Below, piece after piece: positions 50,501 to 59,124 of a stretch of DNA of 59,132 bases (positions are counted from its first letter, which is position 1; each line of letters begins with the position of its first letter). The position numbers and the translations under genes are program-made. This DNA is from an uncultured Clostridium sp. (lineage in GTDB: Bacteria > Bacillota > Clostridia > Lachnospirales > Lachnospiraceae). The notes beneath the pieces were generated by a model that did no database searches, was not told where the DNA came from, and was given only the letters and a program-made list of their open reading frames with translations. Location: assembly GCF_900547735.1 (NCBI RefSeq), contig NZ_URHZ01000029.1:1-59132 (forward strand). Direction: 5' to 3'.

Positions 50501-51787
50501 TGGGGAGATGAAAACCGCAAGACAATCTGTATGGTCAGGGCGGATGTGACGGACGTGATTTCGGAGGAACGAAAGACAAAGAAGGAGCTGAAACAGGCCT
50601 TAATGATGGCCGAAGAAGCAAACCAGGCCAAAAGCGACTTCCTCTCCAACATGAGCCACGATATCCGTACACCGATGAATGCCATCATGGGAATGGCGGC
50701 GCTGGCCGGCGCCCATATGGATGATCCGGCAAGGGTGGAGGACTGCCTGAAGAAGATTACGATTTCCTCAAACCACCTGTTAAGCCTAATCAATGATGTT
50801 CTGGATATGAGCAAGATAGAGCGTTCCAAAATTACGCTGAACCGCGTCAATATCTCGGTCCGGGGGCTGATCGAGCAGATTTCCGCCATCATGACGCCGC
50901 AGGCCAGGGCTTTGGGGCTGCGGCTCGATATCCAGGTTAAAAACATCCGGCATAACTATTTTTACGGCGATTTGCTGCGAATCAACCAGATCCTTTTAAA
51001 CCTGCTGAGCAATGCGGTTAAATTTACCCCGGAGGGGGGCTTTGTAAATCTTCTTGCGGAAGAGGCGGATGAGGAGACGGGAAGGGCCCGGTACCGTTTT
51101 ACCGTAAGCGATACGGGAGTCGGGATGAGTGAAGAATTTCTGGAGAGACTATTCGAACCCTTCAGCCGCAGCAGCGAGGCGGCCCCCATCGAGGGAACCG
51201 GCCTTGGACTCAGCATCGTCAAGGGCCTGATTGAACTGATGGGAGGAACCATCTCGGTCGAAAGCAGACCGGGCGGCGGTTCCGTCTTTCTCGTGGAACT
51301 GGAATGCGAGACGGCGGAGGAGGTACAGGAAGCGCTGTCAATAGAAGGAAAACAGCCATTTTCGGGAGGGGACGGCGGGGAACCGCTTTCCGGCCTGCGT
51401 TTCCTGATCGCCGAGGACAATGAGATTAATGCGGAAATCTTATGCGGGCTGCTCGAAATATACGGGGCGAAAACAGTGGTCAGGGTCGACGGCGCCCAGG
51501 CTTTGGAGGAATTTAAAAATACGGAGCCCGGAACTTACAGCGCCGTACTGATGGATATCCAGATGCCGGTCATGAACGGCTATGAGGCGTCCCGTGCGAT
51601 CCGAATGACAAAACGGGCGGATGCTTCCACGATCCCGATCGTGGCGATGACGGCCAATGCATTCTCGGAGGATGTGCAGGCTGCTCTCAATGCGGGGATG
51701 AATGCCCATATAGCAAAACCGATTGACGTCGGCATGCTGGAGAGGACGCTTTTAAGGGTTCTGGGCGCCGGAATGGGGACAGAATAA
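47501..51787 (+). CDS. Multi-PAS hybrid histidine kinase (1428 aa)
   Basis: A soluble kinase, the longest in the island. The sensor part (about 1-1030) carries several PAS domains, two of Cys type: Cys58/Cys68/Cys71 and Cys429/Cys440/Cys443 (CYEALRGKTAPCEYC). The kinase core has His1053 in SHDIRTPMNAI, HATPase NQILLNLLSNAVKFT and GTGLGLSIVKGLI, and one receiver (Asp1352 in MDIQMPVMNG). No HPt or DNA-binding output. The start is placed at ATG 47501 (AGAGAGGA upstream). It is a paralogue of the 1278-residue kinase at 34900, with the same order of domains, and is followed 54 bases on by the second double-GntR gene. The two kinase/GntR units thus look like an ancient duplication. Confidence 0.93.
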   Translation: MIQDHSIDTPSAGQMIAVLDNAPVAVFVSGIESHRLLYANRLARETFLTDMDIKDACCYNVAGFGTACPFCHTAKMGRDEFLVRDFCHSDNGRIYQLRGKIIDWGEDAAHIEYIQDVTEQKREAEHTGELRRELQETFKSIPCGLCVYRFDGVRIKPLFHNPSFYEIMGYSQEHIHSVEQKTDFLGVHPDDVAALSKKINEAIRNNGFFQHIYRLWNDVKQEYCFLRLDGAVKPQDDGTKFLYGVYTDVSERLLLEKKLTRANERMQNIINAIPGGIARYRVENNRFIPDFVSDGVAALSGHTRVELERMTGGDALNTIYQGDRERVFAASMAAVESGKVLDVSYRMYHKNGELIWIHLSGRCMETASDVPIFYAVFTGMSEEARLFQSIVNESVDGIYVIGRENYDLLYVNESKELFNGGQNYPGQKCYEALRGKTAPCEYCSLKNHAPDFQEHEFVIPEEKRSFTTRFRETNWNGIPAYVKYVRDVTEEVRIRREKERLEQYFETVVKNLPSGIAVLHFEESGEIIPEFFSEGFAAMTGMTTEEAWKIYQDNAMAGVHPDDRESLRSQLDAYIAGRCKHCDITYRIINGSGGYLWTKTTFSIIRREGGERQVYAAYRDITGEREEQKRIRQQYDEMLQQHFQNQGPDTLMICHCNLTRGEVLSVIDFTGSDFSSLTGGGLDCFLTAWSECIKSPQDRAAFLNAYMQKSSLDAFAGGDMERLITCFIELPGEKTGRYVRMKGNMVLTPDSGDVTGIMTITDATEQMIADRALRHLSSYGYDFVLDLDLLHDRFRMLTWNKDTGRIPPRQGKHSERMKEMLELWVVPRDREQYGQCLDPENIIKRLEKEGTYTFAAAIADENGEIRTKNMTVSAIDLRLGRVCLSRTDITDSIREQQSLLRVIAYTFEFAAFIDLETGNFTLHTRETVQKNLTPYYRNNYDEAIFSFVEQYATEESMEAMREQFLLKTMLGRLCETPGGYDLLFTYRSADRERYKQINVMWGDENRKTICMVRADVTDVISEERKTKKELKQALMMAEEANQAKSDFLSNMSHDIRTPMNAIMGMAALAGAHMDDPARVEDCLKKITISSNHLLSLINDVLDMSKIERSKITLNRVNISVRGLIEQISAIMTPQARALGLRLDIQVKNIRHNYFYGDLLRINQILLNLLSNAVKFTPEGGFVNLLAEEADEETGRARYRFTVSDTGVGMSEEFLERLFEPFSRSSEAAPIEGTGLGLSIVKGLIELMGGTISVESRPGGGSVFLVELECETAEEVQEALSIEGKQPFSGGDGGEPLSGLRFLIAEDNEINAEILCGLLEIYGAKTVVRVDGAQALEEFKNTEPGTYSAVLMDIQMPVMNGYEASRAIRMTKRADASTIPIVAMTANAFSEDVQAALNAGMNAHIAKPIDVGMLERTLLRVLGAGMGTE

Positions 51788-51841
51788 GAAACGCCGTTCA
51801 TACAGACATAATAACGAACTGAAAGTTTCAGAGGTAAGGCA

Positions 51842-53242
51842 ATGAAAAAAGAGACAGGTTTACAACAGCTAGTTTATGATTATTTTGAAACCAGGATTTT
51901 GTTCGGTTTTTACAGATACGGTGACAAACTTCCGTCGATCCAGCAGATTGGCGCCATGTTCCATCTGGGCCGGACAACGGTCAGGGCGGCTCTTTCCTTG
52001 CTTGAAAAAGAGGGATATATAGTGACGGAGGAACGGAAAACGGCGGTTGTCGTTTTCCGTGCGGGGTTTGACGGCTTTGAGGAGAACGCTGCAAAATATT
52101 TTATACCGCGAAGAGAAGGCATGGAGGATTTTGAGAAGGCCGGCCTTCTTCTTTTTGTGCCTTTGTGGGAGGAAGGGCTCCGCAGATGGGATCAGAAAAA
52201 ATGGGAGCTTTTCAGGGATGAACTGGAATTTACCCTTCCAAGCGGAGTTCCCCTTCCGGTCGAACTGTATATCATGGCGCTCAGCACATTGGATAATACC
52301 CTTATATTAAACCTCTACTGGGAGGGGATCCGCTATGTGCGTTTCCCATATCTGGTGAGCAAGAGGGTAAAAGGGATTAACGGGACAAAATTAAAGGATA
52401 TCACCAGGGAGACGATGATCACTCTGCTGAATCAGGAGTTTGAGACTTCCTACGGTTATCTGGAAAAAAAAGTATTCGGTTTTATGGAAAGTGCGAAAAA
52501 CGAATACGGCTTAAAGGATGCGGAGCCGATCCCGTTTCAGTGGAATATATACCGCCAGCGGCCGCAGATGAGGTATTCCCTTGCCTCCCTCATTATCAGG
52601 GAGATCATGTACGGCAGATATCCAATCGGAGGCTATCTTCCTACCCTGGTACAGATGGAGGAACAGTTCGGCGTGTCCCTGACGACGGTGCGCCGCACCC
52701 TGAGCCTGCTGGAGGAGCTTGGAATAACGAAATCGTATCAGGGAAAAGGGACGATGGTCTGCATGGATCATGCCAATATTAACCTGTCCAATCCAGGCAT
52801 AAAGAAAGGGTTTATTCTCTACATGGAAAGCCTGCAGCTTTTAAACCTGACGATATACGGCATTTCCCTCTATACGCTGCAGTCCGTGACCAGGGAACGG
52901 CGCGATGAGTTAAAGGAAAAGCTGAAGAAGAACCGAAAAAGCAAAAAAAGCAGCAACTGCTTTGAGATATATCTGATTTTTATTATGAAGGAATGCCCGT
53001 CGGCCATGGTGCGGGAATGCTATGGAAAACTTTTGGAACTGCTCGCCTGGGGCTATCCCTTCACCGTTCTCCGCCTGAATATTGAAAATCTGGACAAGAG
53101 ATATTCCGGGAACATCAGGCAGATGGAAAAACATCTGGAGGAGGATAACCTGACCGCGTTTGCACAGGACTGGAAAGATCTTTTGGAGTCGGAAGAACGG
53201 GCCAACCATGCGTTTATGACGGAAACATTCGGCAATAAATAA
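51842..53242 (+). CDS. Regulator with two GntR winged helices (copy 2)
   Basis: 466 residues with two complete GntR-type winged helices: about 5-70 (FETRILFGFYRYGDKLPSIQ, then RTTVRAALSLLEKEGYIVTE) and about 250-312 (IMYGRYPIGGYLPTLVQMEE, then LTTVRRTLSLLEELGITKSY). The second helix pair is very similar to that of copy 1 (VRRTLSLL shared). No known effector domain is seen between or after them. GAGGTAAG precedes the ATG 51842. It directly follows the 1428-residue kinase gene, probably in the same transcript, whereas copy 1 is divergent from the other large kinase. The partnership of large PAS kinase and double-GntR protein is thus seen twice. Confidence 0.88.
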   Translation: MKKETGLQQLVYDYFETRILFGFYRYGDKLPSIQQIGAMFHLGRTTVRAALSLLEKEGYIVTEERKTAVVVFRAGFDGFEENAAKYFIPRREGMEDFEKAGLLLFVPLWEEGLRRWDQKKWELFRDELEFTLPSGVPLPVELYIMALSTLDNTLILNLYWEGIRYVRFPYLVSKRVKGINGTKLKDITRETMITLLNQEFETSYGYLEKKVFGFMESAKNEYGLKDAEPIPFQWNIYRQRPQMRYSLASLIIREIMYGRYPIGGYLPTLVQMEEQFGVSLTTVRRTLSLLEELGITKSYQGKGTMVCMDHANINLSNPGIKKGFILYMESLQLLNLTIYGISLYTLQSVTRERRDELKEKLKKNRKSKKSSNCFEIYLIFIMKECPSAMVRECYGKLLELLAWGYPFTVLRLNIENLDKRYSGNIRQMEKHLEEDNLTAFAQDWKDLLESEERANHAFMTETFGNK

Positions 53243-53291
53243 GGAAAGGCAGTAAAAAAGAAAAGAAGTAATCAGGAAACATGGAGGAATG

Positions 53292-56200
53292 ATGAAGAAC
53301 CAAATCATGGATTTATTCTCGCAGCCAACGGCCGACTGGTTTAACAGTGCGTTCGGAATGCCTACAAAGGTACAGGAAGAGGCATGGACCGCCATTGCCG
53401 GCGGAAACCATGTGCTGGTCAGCGCACCGACGGGAACGGGAAAAACCCTGTCGGCCTTTCTTATTTTCATCGATCGTCTGAACGCCCTTGCCGAGAAGGG
53501 GGAACTTAAAGAGGAGCTTTACCTTCTCTATGTCTCCCCTCTTAAATCGCTGGCCGGAGATATCCGTGAGAATCTGCGCCGCCCCCTGGACGGAATCAGA
53601 AGAGAGGAGGGGCAGGCGGAGATTGTGACGGCGATACGGACGGGAGACACTCCGCAGAGGGACAGGCAGAGGATGGTAAAACATCCTCCCCACATCCTGA
53701 TCACCACGCCGGAATCCCTCTATCTGATGCTGACATCAAAGGGAGGGAGGGAAATCTTAAAAACCGCCGGGGCGGTCATTCTCGATGAACTCCATGCGCT
53801 GATCGACACAAAGAGGGGGGCCCACCTGATGCTTTCCATCGCGAGGCTGGACCGTCTCTGCGGCCGTAACCTTCAGAGAATCGGCCTGTCCGCAACGATA
53901 GAGCCGTTAAAACTGGCGGCGGAGTACCTGGCGCCGGAACGGGCCGTCATCTCGGCACCCATTATGGAGAAACGGGTAAAAATCGAGATCGTTGGCACGG
54001 TGCCGTATGGGGAAAAGCGGAAAGATCCGGTCTGGGAGGAGCTGGCGAAGATTGTCTATGAACAGTGCCTTTCCTTCAAAAGCGTGATCGCCTTTTCCGA
54101 GGGAAGGCGGTATGCGGAAAAGCTGGCCTACTATGTGAACCTTTTGGGAGGGGAGGACTTTGCCAGGGTACACCACGGCAGCCTCTCCAAAGAACAGAGG
54201 GCGGAGACGGAGGCCTCCCTGCGCGCCGGAAAACTCAGGCTTTTATGCGCCACCTCCTCCATGGAACTGGGAATTGACGTAGGGGAGATCGATCAGGTGC
54301 TTCAGATCGGCTGCCCCCGCACGGTTTCCGGCACCATGCAGCGTTTGGGCCGCGCCGGGCATAACCCCGGCAAGGTGAGTGTGATGACGATGTATCCGCG
54401 TACGGCGCCGGAGAGCCTGTACTGCGGGATTACGGCGGAGGTGGCCAGGAAGGGCGGCGTGGAGCACGCAAAGCCTCCCAGGAAGTGCTTTGACATCCTG
54501 GCGCAGCATCTTGTATCCATGGCCGTGGGAGAGGGATATTCCGTGGACGACGTCATAGAAGTGCTGGGCCGCGCCTATCCGTTTTACGATGTGACGAAAG
54601 AGGATGTGAGGGCGGTTCTCCGGATGCTGGCCGGCGATTATGAGCACAGCCGGGAGATACCCGTCCGTCCGCGCATTTTGTACGACAGAATCCATGACCG
54701 TGTCATTGGGGACGCCTACAGCCGGATGCTGGCCGTGGCCGCCGGGGGAACCATACCGGATAAGGGGCTCTATACGGCCAAGACCGAGGACGGCGTGAAG
54801 TTAGGAGAGCTGGATGAAGAGTTTGTCTATGAATCTCAGCTTGGCGACCGGTTCCTTTTGGGCGCCTTTGCCTGGAGAATTGTAGGCCAGGATAAAGACG
54901 CGGTTTATGTGGCCCCGGCTCCGGTGGAGGGAGCCAGACTGCCGTTCTGGAAAGGCGAGATCCGCGGAAGGACCCTCAGGACCAGCCTGGCGTTCGGAAG
55001 GATTATGCGTGGGATTGAGACGTGTGCGGAGAATTCGGATGAAGCGCTTTTGAATGAACTTTACCGCCTGGGCCTGGATGAGACGGCGGCCGGGACAGCC
55101 GCCGGATTTCTGAAACGCCAGATCGCGGCGACGGGGGGACTGCCGGACGACCGCACGGTAATCGTCGAGCATTTTACCGATCAGACGGGAGGCGGCCAGG
55201 TGATGGTCCATGCCCTGTTCGGCCGGAGGGTTAATGCTCCGCTGTCCATGCTGGTGCAGCATGCCGCGGGAGAGAACGGCGGCATGAACCTGGGATGCGT
55301 GGACGACGAGGACGGTTTTCTTCTCTATTCCTATGGCGATGAAAAGCTTCCCGAAGGACTTTTGTACCGGGTAAACCCGGAGCAGGTAAGACCTGTTTTA
55401 GAGGCGCTTCTACCGCTGACCCCGGTATTCGGCATGACCTTCCGCTACAGCGCGGCCAGGGCCCTGATGATGGGGGTAAAACATGGAGGCCGTCAGCCGC
55501 TCTGGATGCAGCGCCTCAGGAGTACCGAGATGCTGGATTCCCTGACGGGAGAGAAAGACCATCCCCTGATGAGGGAAACACGCCGGGAATGTCTGGAGGA
55601 TCTGTGGGATATCGACGGTGTGATTGAGATTTTAAACGGGATTCGTTCCGGTCTAATCGCGGTGCGCGAGGTGTATACGGATGTGGCGTCTCCAATGTCC
55701 CTGCCGTTCCGGTGGCAGGCGGAGGCGGCGGAAATGTATGAATACTCCCCATCCACGCCGGGCATCCGTCAGGCCGCCTACGAGGAGCTGAAGCAGACGG
55801 AGCTGTTAAAGCCGTCCGCGGAGGATCTGGCAAGACAGCAGGAACGCAGAAAACTGCCGGAAAATGAGGAACAGCTCCATTCCCTCCTGATGATGGAGGG
55901 CGATCTGGCCGCAGGCGAACTGGCCGTTCCGGCGGAGTGGCTGAAAAAACTGGCAAAACAAGGACAGGCGGTTTATATGGAACCGGGGATCTGGATTGCG
56001 GCGGAACAGCGGGAGGAATATGAAACGGCGTTTGCACAGGAACCGGAGTCCGTGGAGGCCGCCGCCCATATCGTGCGGAGAATGCTCTATTACCGGGGAG
56101 GCCAGACGGCGGGAGGAATCGGGGAGCGGTATTTCTTCACGCCGCTTTTCACGGAGCAGGTCATTCTGGAACTCTGCCGCCGCGAAAGCGTGGTGGAGGA

Positions 56201-57437
56201 TGAGGATGTTTACTATCATGCAAAGCTGTACGATCGCGCCAGGAAAGCGGCGCTTAAAAATCTGCGTCTCCAGACCGTTACCAGGCCTCCGGAGCGGTAT
56301 ACGGCGCTTATAGCGGGAAGGACTCTTGTACATGCGCCGTCCGAAGAACAGCTTGAAAGCGCGCTTAAATTGTACCTCGATCGGGAGTTTCCGGTTAAAT
56401 TATGGGAGAATGTGATTTTCAGAAAACGGGTGAAAAACTATTCCGAAGCAATGCTTGACCGTCTGCTCTCCGGAGGAGGCTATTTCTGGAGAATGACGCC
56501 TGGGGGGAACCTGAGTTTCCATTTGTATGACGAGATTGACTGGGATGCGGAACAAACGGATGCGGAAGAGGACCTTGAGGGAGATGAGTTACTTATCTAC
56601 AGGGAACTGAAGCGCAGGGGCGCCAGTTTTTTAAGGGCGCTCACGGAGATACCGGCAGAGGACAGCGCGCAGGAGGTGCTTTTAAGGCTGGCCGGCCGCG
56701 GGCTTGTCTGTGCGGACAGCTTCGTGCCGGTGAGACAGTGGCTGAATAAAGAAAAAATAAGGAAAGCGACGGCAAGGCAGCGCGTCAATGTCCGTGTAAT
56801 GGCTCTGTCGGCAGGACGGTGGGACATTGTAAGGCCTCTGAAGAAAAAGACCGGGGAAGAGCTGTTGGAGGGCTGTATGCGCGAATATACCCTGCTGAGC
56901 CGTGAGACATTCGCAAGGGCGGCCGCCGATGAGGTGAAAACCTGGCGGGAAGCTCTCGATATCCTCAGTATCTGGGAATATACCGGCCGCGTCAGAAGAG
57001 GCTATTTTATCGAAGGGATGTCCGGCGCGCAGTTTATCGGAAAAGAGGAGTACGGGAGTGTGACGGCCGCTCTGGACATGCAGGATGATGCGCTCATCTG
57101 GCTGAATGCGTCGGATCCGGCGCAGCTTTGGGGAAAATGCTTAAAGCAGCCGGAGGGAAGGGAATTTCTTAATCTGCCGGGAACGGCGGTGGCTCTGATT
57201 GGCGGACTCCCGGAGGCGGTGTTCGAACGCCAGGGTAAAATCCTGCGGGTCTTCGGTGAGAAGCATGCCGGGGAGCTTGAGCGGCTGCTTAAAGAGTTTG
57301 TAAAGGATTTCAGGGAAAAACGCCTGTTTCCGGAGCAGAAACGGCTGATTGTGAAAGAATTTCCCGACGGAGCGGGTGAAGCTTTGATAAAGGCGGGATT
57401 CTTGCGGGAGATGCAGGATTACGTACTGTATATTTAG
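53292..57437 (+). CDS. lhr: Lhr-type DEAD/DEAH helicase
   Basis: A long helicase of 1381 residues. N-terminal core: SAPTGTGKTLSAF with Lys51, DELH in ILDELHALIDTKRG, LSATIEPL, ATSSMELGIDVGEIDQVLQIGCP and QRLGRAGHNPG. After the two RecA-like domains comes a long C-terminal region (about 500-1381), as in Lhr proteins, which move 3'-5' along single-stranded DNA and act in DNA repair. The Walker-B variant is DELH, normal for the group. The start is ATG 53292; an ATG three bases earlier directly abuts GGAGGA, so it is less likely. It follows the double-GntR gene by about 50 bases but is functionally unrelated to the signalling genes and may mark the end of the island. Confidence 0.93.
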   Translation: MKNQIMDLFSQPTADWFNSAFGMPTKVQEEAWTAIAGGNHVLVSAPTGTGKTLSAFLIFIDRLNALAEKGELKEELYLLYVSPLKSLAGDIRENLRRPLDGIRREEGQAEIVTAIRTGDTPQRDRQRMVKHPPHILITTPESLYLMLTSKGGREILKTAGAVILDELHALIDTKRGAHLMLSIARLDRLCGRNLQRIGLSATIEPLKLAAEYLAPERAVISAPIMEKRVKIEIVGTVPYGEKRKDPVWEELAKIVYEQCLSFKSVIAFSEGRRYAEKLAYYVNLLGGEDFARVHHGSLSKEQRAETEASLRAGKLRLLCATSSMELGIDVGEIDQVLQIGCPRTVSGTMQRLGRAGHNPGKVSVMTMYPRTAPESLYCGITAEVARKGGVEHAKPPRKCFDILAQHLVSMAVGEGYSVDDVIEVLGRAYPFYDVTKEDVRAVLRMLAGDYEHSREIPVRPRILYDRIHDRVIGDAYSRMLAVAAGGTIPDKGLYTAKTEDGVKLGELDEEFVYESQLGDRFLLGAFAWRIVGQDKDAVYVAPAPVEGARLPFWKGEIRGRTLRTSLAFGRIMRGIETCAENSDEALLNELYRLGLDETAAGTAAGFLKRQIAATGGLPDDRTVIVEHFTDQTGGGQVMVHALFGRRVNAPLSMLVQHAAGENGGMNLGCVDDEDGFLLYSYGDEKLPEGLLYRVNPEQVRPVLEALLPLTPVFGMTFRYSAARALMMGVKHGGRQPLWMQRLRSTEMLDSLTGEKDHPLMRETRRECLEDLWDIDGVIEILNGIRSGLIAVREVYTDVASPMSLPFRWQAEAAEMYEYSPSTPGIRQAAYEELKQTELLKPSAEDLARQQERRKLPENEEQLHSLLMMEGDLAAGELAVPAEWLKKLAKQGQAVYMEPGIWIAAEQREEYETAFAQEPESVEAAAHIVRRMLYYRGGQTAGGIGERYFFTPLFTEQVILELCRRESVVEDEDVYYHAKLYDRARKAALKNLRLQTVTRPPERYTALIAGRTLVHAPSEEQLESALKLYLDREFPVKLWENVIFRKRVKNYSEAMLDRLLSGGGYFWRMTPGGNLSFHLYDEIDWDAEQTDAEEDLEGDELLIYRELKRRGASFLRALTEIPAEDSAQEVLLRLAGRGLVCADSFVPVRQWLNKEKIRKATARQRVNVRVMALSAGRWDIVRPLKKKTGEELLEGCMREYTLLSRETFARAAADEVKTWREALDILSIWEYTGRVRRGYFIEGMSGAQFIGKEEYGSVTAALDMQDDALIWLNASDPAQLWGKCLKQPEGREFLNLPGTAVALIGGLPEAVFERQGKILRVFGEKHAGELERLLKEFVKDFREKRLFPEQKRLIVKEFPDGAGEALIKAGFLREMQDYVLYI

Positions 57438-57446
57438 ATTGAATTA

Positions 57447-57489
57447 AAAGAGCCATAAGGCCTGGAATCCAGGTCTTATGGCTCTTTTT
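57447..57489. terminator. Bidirectional terminator between lhr and gltS
   Basis: AGAGCCATAAGGCCTGG (57450-57465) pairs with CCAGGTCTTATGGCTCT (57469-57485), followed by TTTTT on the plus strand and by TTTTAATTC on the minus strand, so it can end both convergent transcripts. Confidence 0.9.
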
Positions 57490-57530
57490 GAGTGGTAATG
57501 AAAAGTTCGCGAAGCATGCTTTTCGTTGTT
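57490..57530 (+). repeat. 41-bp dispersed repeat, copy B
   Basis: It begins GAGTGGTAATGAAAAGTTCG and continues GCGAAGCATGCTTTTCGTTG; inverted relative to copy A at 33119-33160. It directly follows the T-tract of the lhr terminator. The core contains the palindromes TTCGCGAA and GCATGC. Confidence 0.85.
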
Positions 57531-57577
57531 CAGGGGAAGCCGCTATACTGCACTCTTTTACAGTGAAATGCCGTCTA

Positions 57578-58819
57578 TCAGCCGGTAAAGCCCTGTACGA
57601 AAGTCTTGATGAACCAGATGGTGGTCGGCTGATAAATGATATCAACCAGGAAAGCGCCTACGATGGGAACGATCATCATGGCTCTTCTGGACATGCCGTA
57701 ACGCTCGTTTACAGCAGTCATGTTAACAATAGCAGAAGGAGTTGCTCCCAGGGCGTGTCCGCATAAACCGGCGCACATAACGGCTGCATCGTAGTTCTTG
57801 CCGAGGATTCGGAACACTACGAAGTAAGCCATCAGTACCATGAAAAGCACCTGGCAGAATACGACGAGCGCAACGCCGCCGATGAGGCCTGCCAGCTCCC
57901 AGAGCTTCAGTGTCATCAGTGCAAGTGACAGATAGAGGCTTAACATTACATCGCCGATTCCTTCTACCAGAGGATAGTTGAAATTGTACATATGGATATT
58001 TTCATTCAGGTTACGCACGATAACAGCGACAAACATGGCGCCGACGTAGGTAGGGAAGGACATGTTGATTAAGGAGCCGACCCATTTGGATACCATGGTT
58101 CCGAGAGCCATACAAACGAGGATGGCCGTAACGTTTCTGATAATATCGATGCCGGAAAGCTTTTCGCCCGTGTCGGCGTTGATGCTCTCAACGTCTGTGG
58201 CGAAGTTCTCGTTCTCATCCGGTTTTAAGTTGTATTTAACAATCAGACGGCGTCCGACCGGTCCACCGACTAAAACGGCTGAAATCAGACCGAAGGTTGC
58301 CGCCGCAGCGCCGACCAGGGGAGCCGTCTCATATCCCATCTCCGCGAAAGTGCTTCCGTAGGATAAGGCCGCGCCGTGTCCGCCGATCATGGAGATGGCG
58401 CTGGACAGAAGCGCATAGGGAGCTTCAAGGCCGATTACCTTGGAAATTACAATACCGATTGTATTCTGGAAGATGGAGAGAACTCCACATGTGAGCCAGT
58501 ATACAATAAGCAGTACGCCGCCCTTTTTCAGCAGCTTAAAGCTTGCGCCGAGACCTACCGTGGTAAAGAAAGCCAGCATGAAAGGATCCTGGAATGTATT
58601 CGTAAAGTTAAATGTAAAAGTGCCGGAGATGTGTCCCAGCCATGTAATAAACATGAAAAGGAATCCTCCGACTACAGGAGCCGGGATACAATACTTGTCC
58701 AGGATTGTAAGCTTGCTCTTGATAAAATAGCCGATGACCAGAAGGACAGCGGCCATAGCCAGTGTCATAATGGCATCCGTGTTAATGTTGAGAATGTTCT
58801 CAATAGTTTCAAACGTCAT
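57578..58819 (-). CDS. gltS: Sodium/glutamate symporter, GltS family
   Basis: A 413-residue membrane protein with about ten helices. The GltS pattern is clear: IPAPVVGGFLFMFITWLGH (about 47-66), the re-entrant loop ISMIGGHGAALSYGSTF (about 143-160) and its repeat GLCGHALGATPSAIVNM (about 365-381). It imports glutamate with Na+. The start is at 58819, where GGAGGTAGGT precedes the ATG; a longer frame to 58834 begins inside that ribosome site. It is convergent with lhr and shares a terminator with it. The repeat copy B lies in its 3' region. It has an operator-like palindrome upstream, so it may be regulated by a repressor. Confidence 0.95.
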   Translation of the reverse strand: MTFETIENILNINTDAIMTLAMAAVLLVIGYFIKSKLTILDKYCIPAPVVGGFLFMFITWLGHISGTFTFNFTNTFQDPFMLAFFTTVGLGASFKLLKKGGVLLIVYWLTCGVLSIFQNTIGIVISKVIGLEAPYALLSSAISMIGGHGAALSYGSTFAEMGYETAPLVGAAAATFGLISAVLVGGPVGRRLIVKYNLKPDENENFATDVESINADTGEKLSGIDIIRNVTAILVCMALGTMVSKWVGSLINMSFPTYVGAMFVAVIVRNLNENIHMYNFNYPLVEGIGDVMLSLYLSLALMTLKLWELAGLIGGVALVVFCQVLFMVLMAYFVVFRILGKNYDAAVMCAGLCGHALGATPSAIVNMTAVNERYGMSRRAMMIVPIVGAFLVDIIYQPTTIWFIKTFVQGFTG

Positions 58820-58855
58820 TCTACCTACCTCCAATTGTGAAATTCTGGTGTACTT

Positions 58856-58874
58856 ACTTATTAATAAGTGTCAA
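58856..58874 (-). promoter_or_regulatory. Palindrome and -35-like site upstream of gltS; edge region
   Basis: ACTTATTAATAAGT (58856-58869) is a perfect 14-bp palindrome, 37 bases before the start codon. It abuts TTGACA on the minus strand (58874-58869). No good -10 is seen at the usual spacing, so the transcript start is uncertain. The remaining stretch to 59124 is A/T-rich and shows nothing more that I can assign. Confidence 0.4.
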
Positions 58875-59124
58875 ATGTACATCGAGCCGCCATTGTTTCC
58901 CTTCCCCTGTGCAGAAACAATAAAAACCGGTATTAAAATGCAAATAAAAATGTATAATAATACCAGTCAGCCTGATTTTATTATAAATTATCTGATTATA
59001 AAGCACAAGTTACTTCGTTAGAAGATAGAAGGATAAACTTTATTTTTGTAAAAAGATATGAGGATTTAGTTGAGATTCGAGGACGCCTCTGTAAGACGGC
59101 GGACGGGGGAGTGGGAGGGTGTGT

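Noticed and set aside
26522..57437. The signalling island as an integrative or phage element.
   Set aside because: No integrase, relaxase, transposase, phage or attachment-site genes are seen; the repeat pair alone is not enough.
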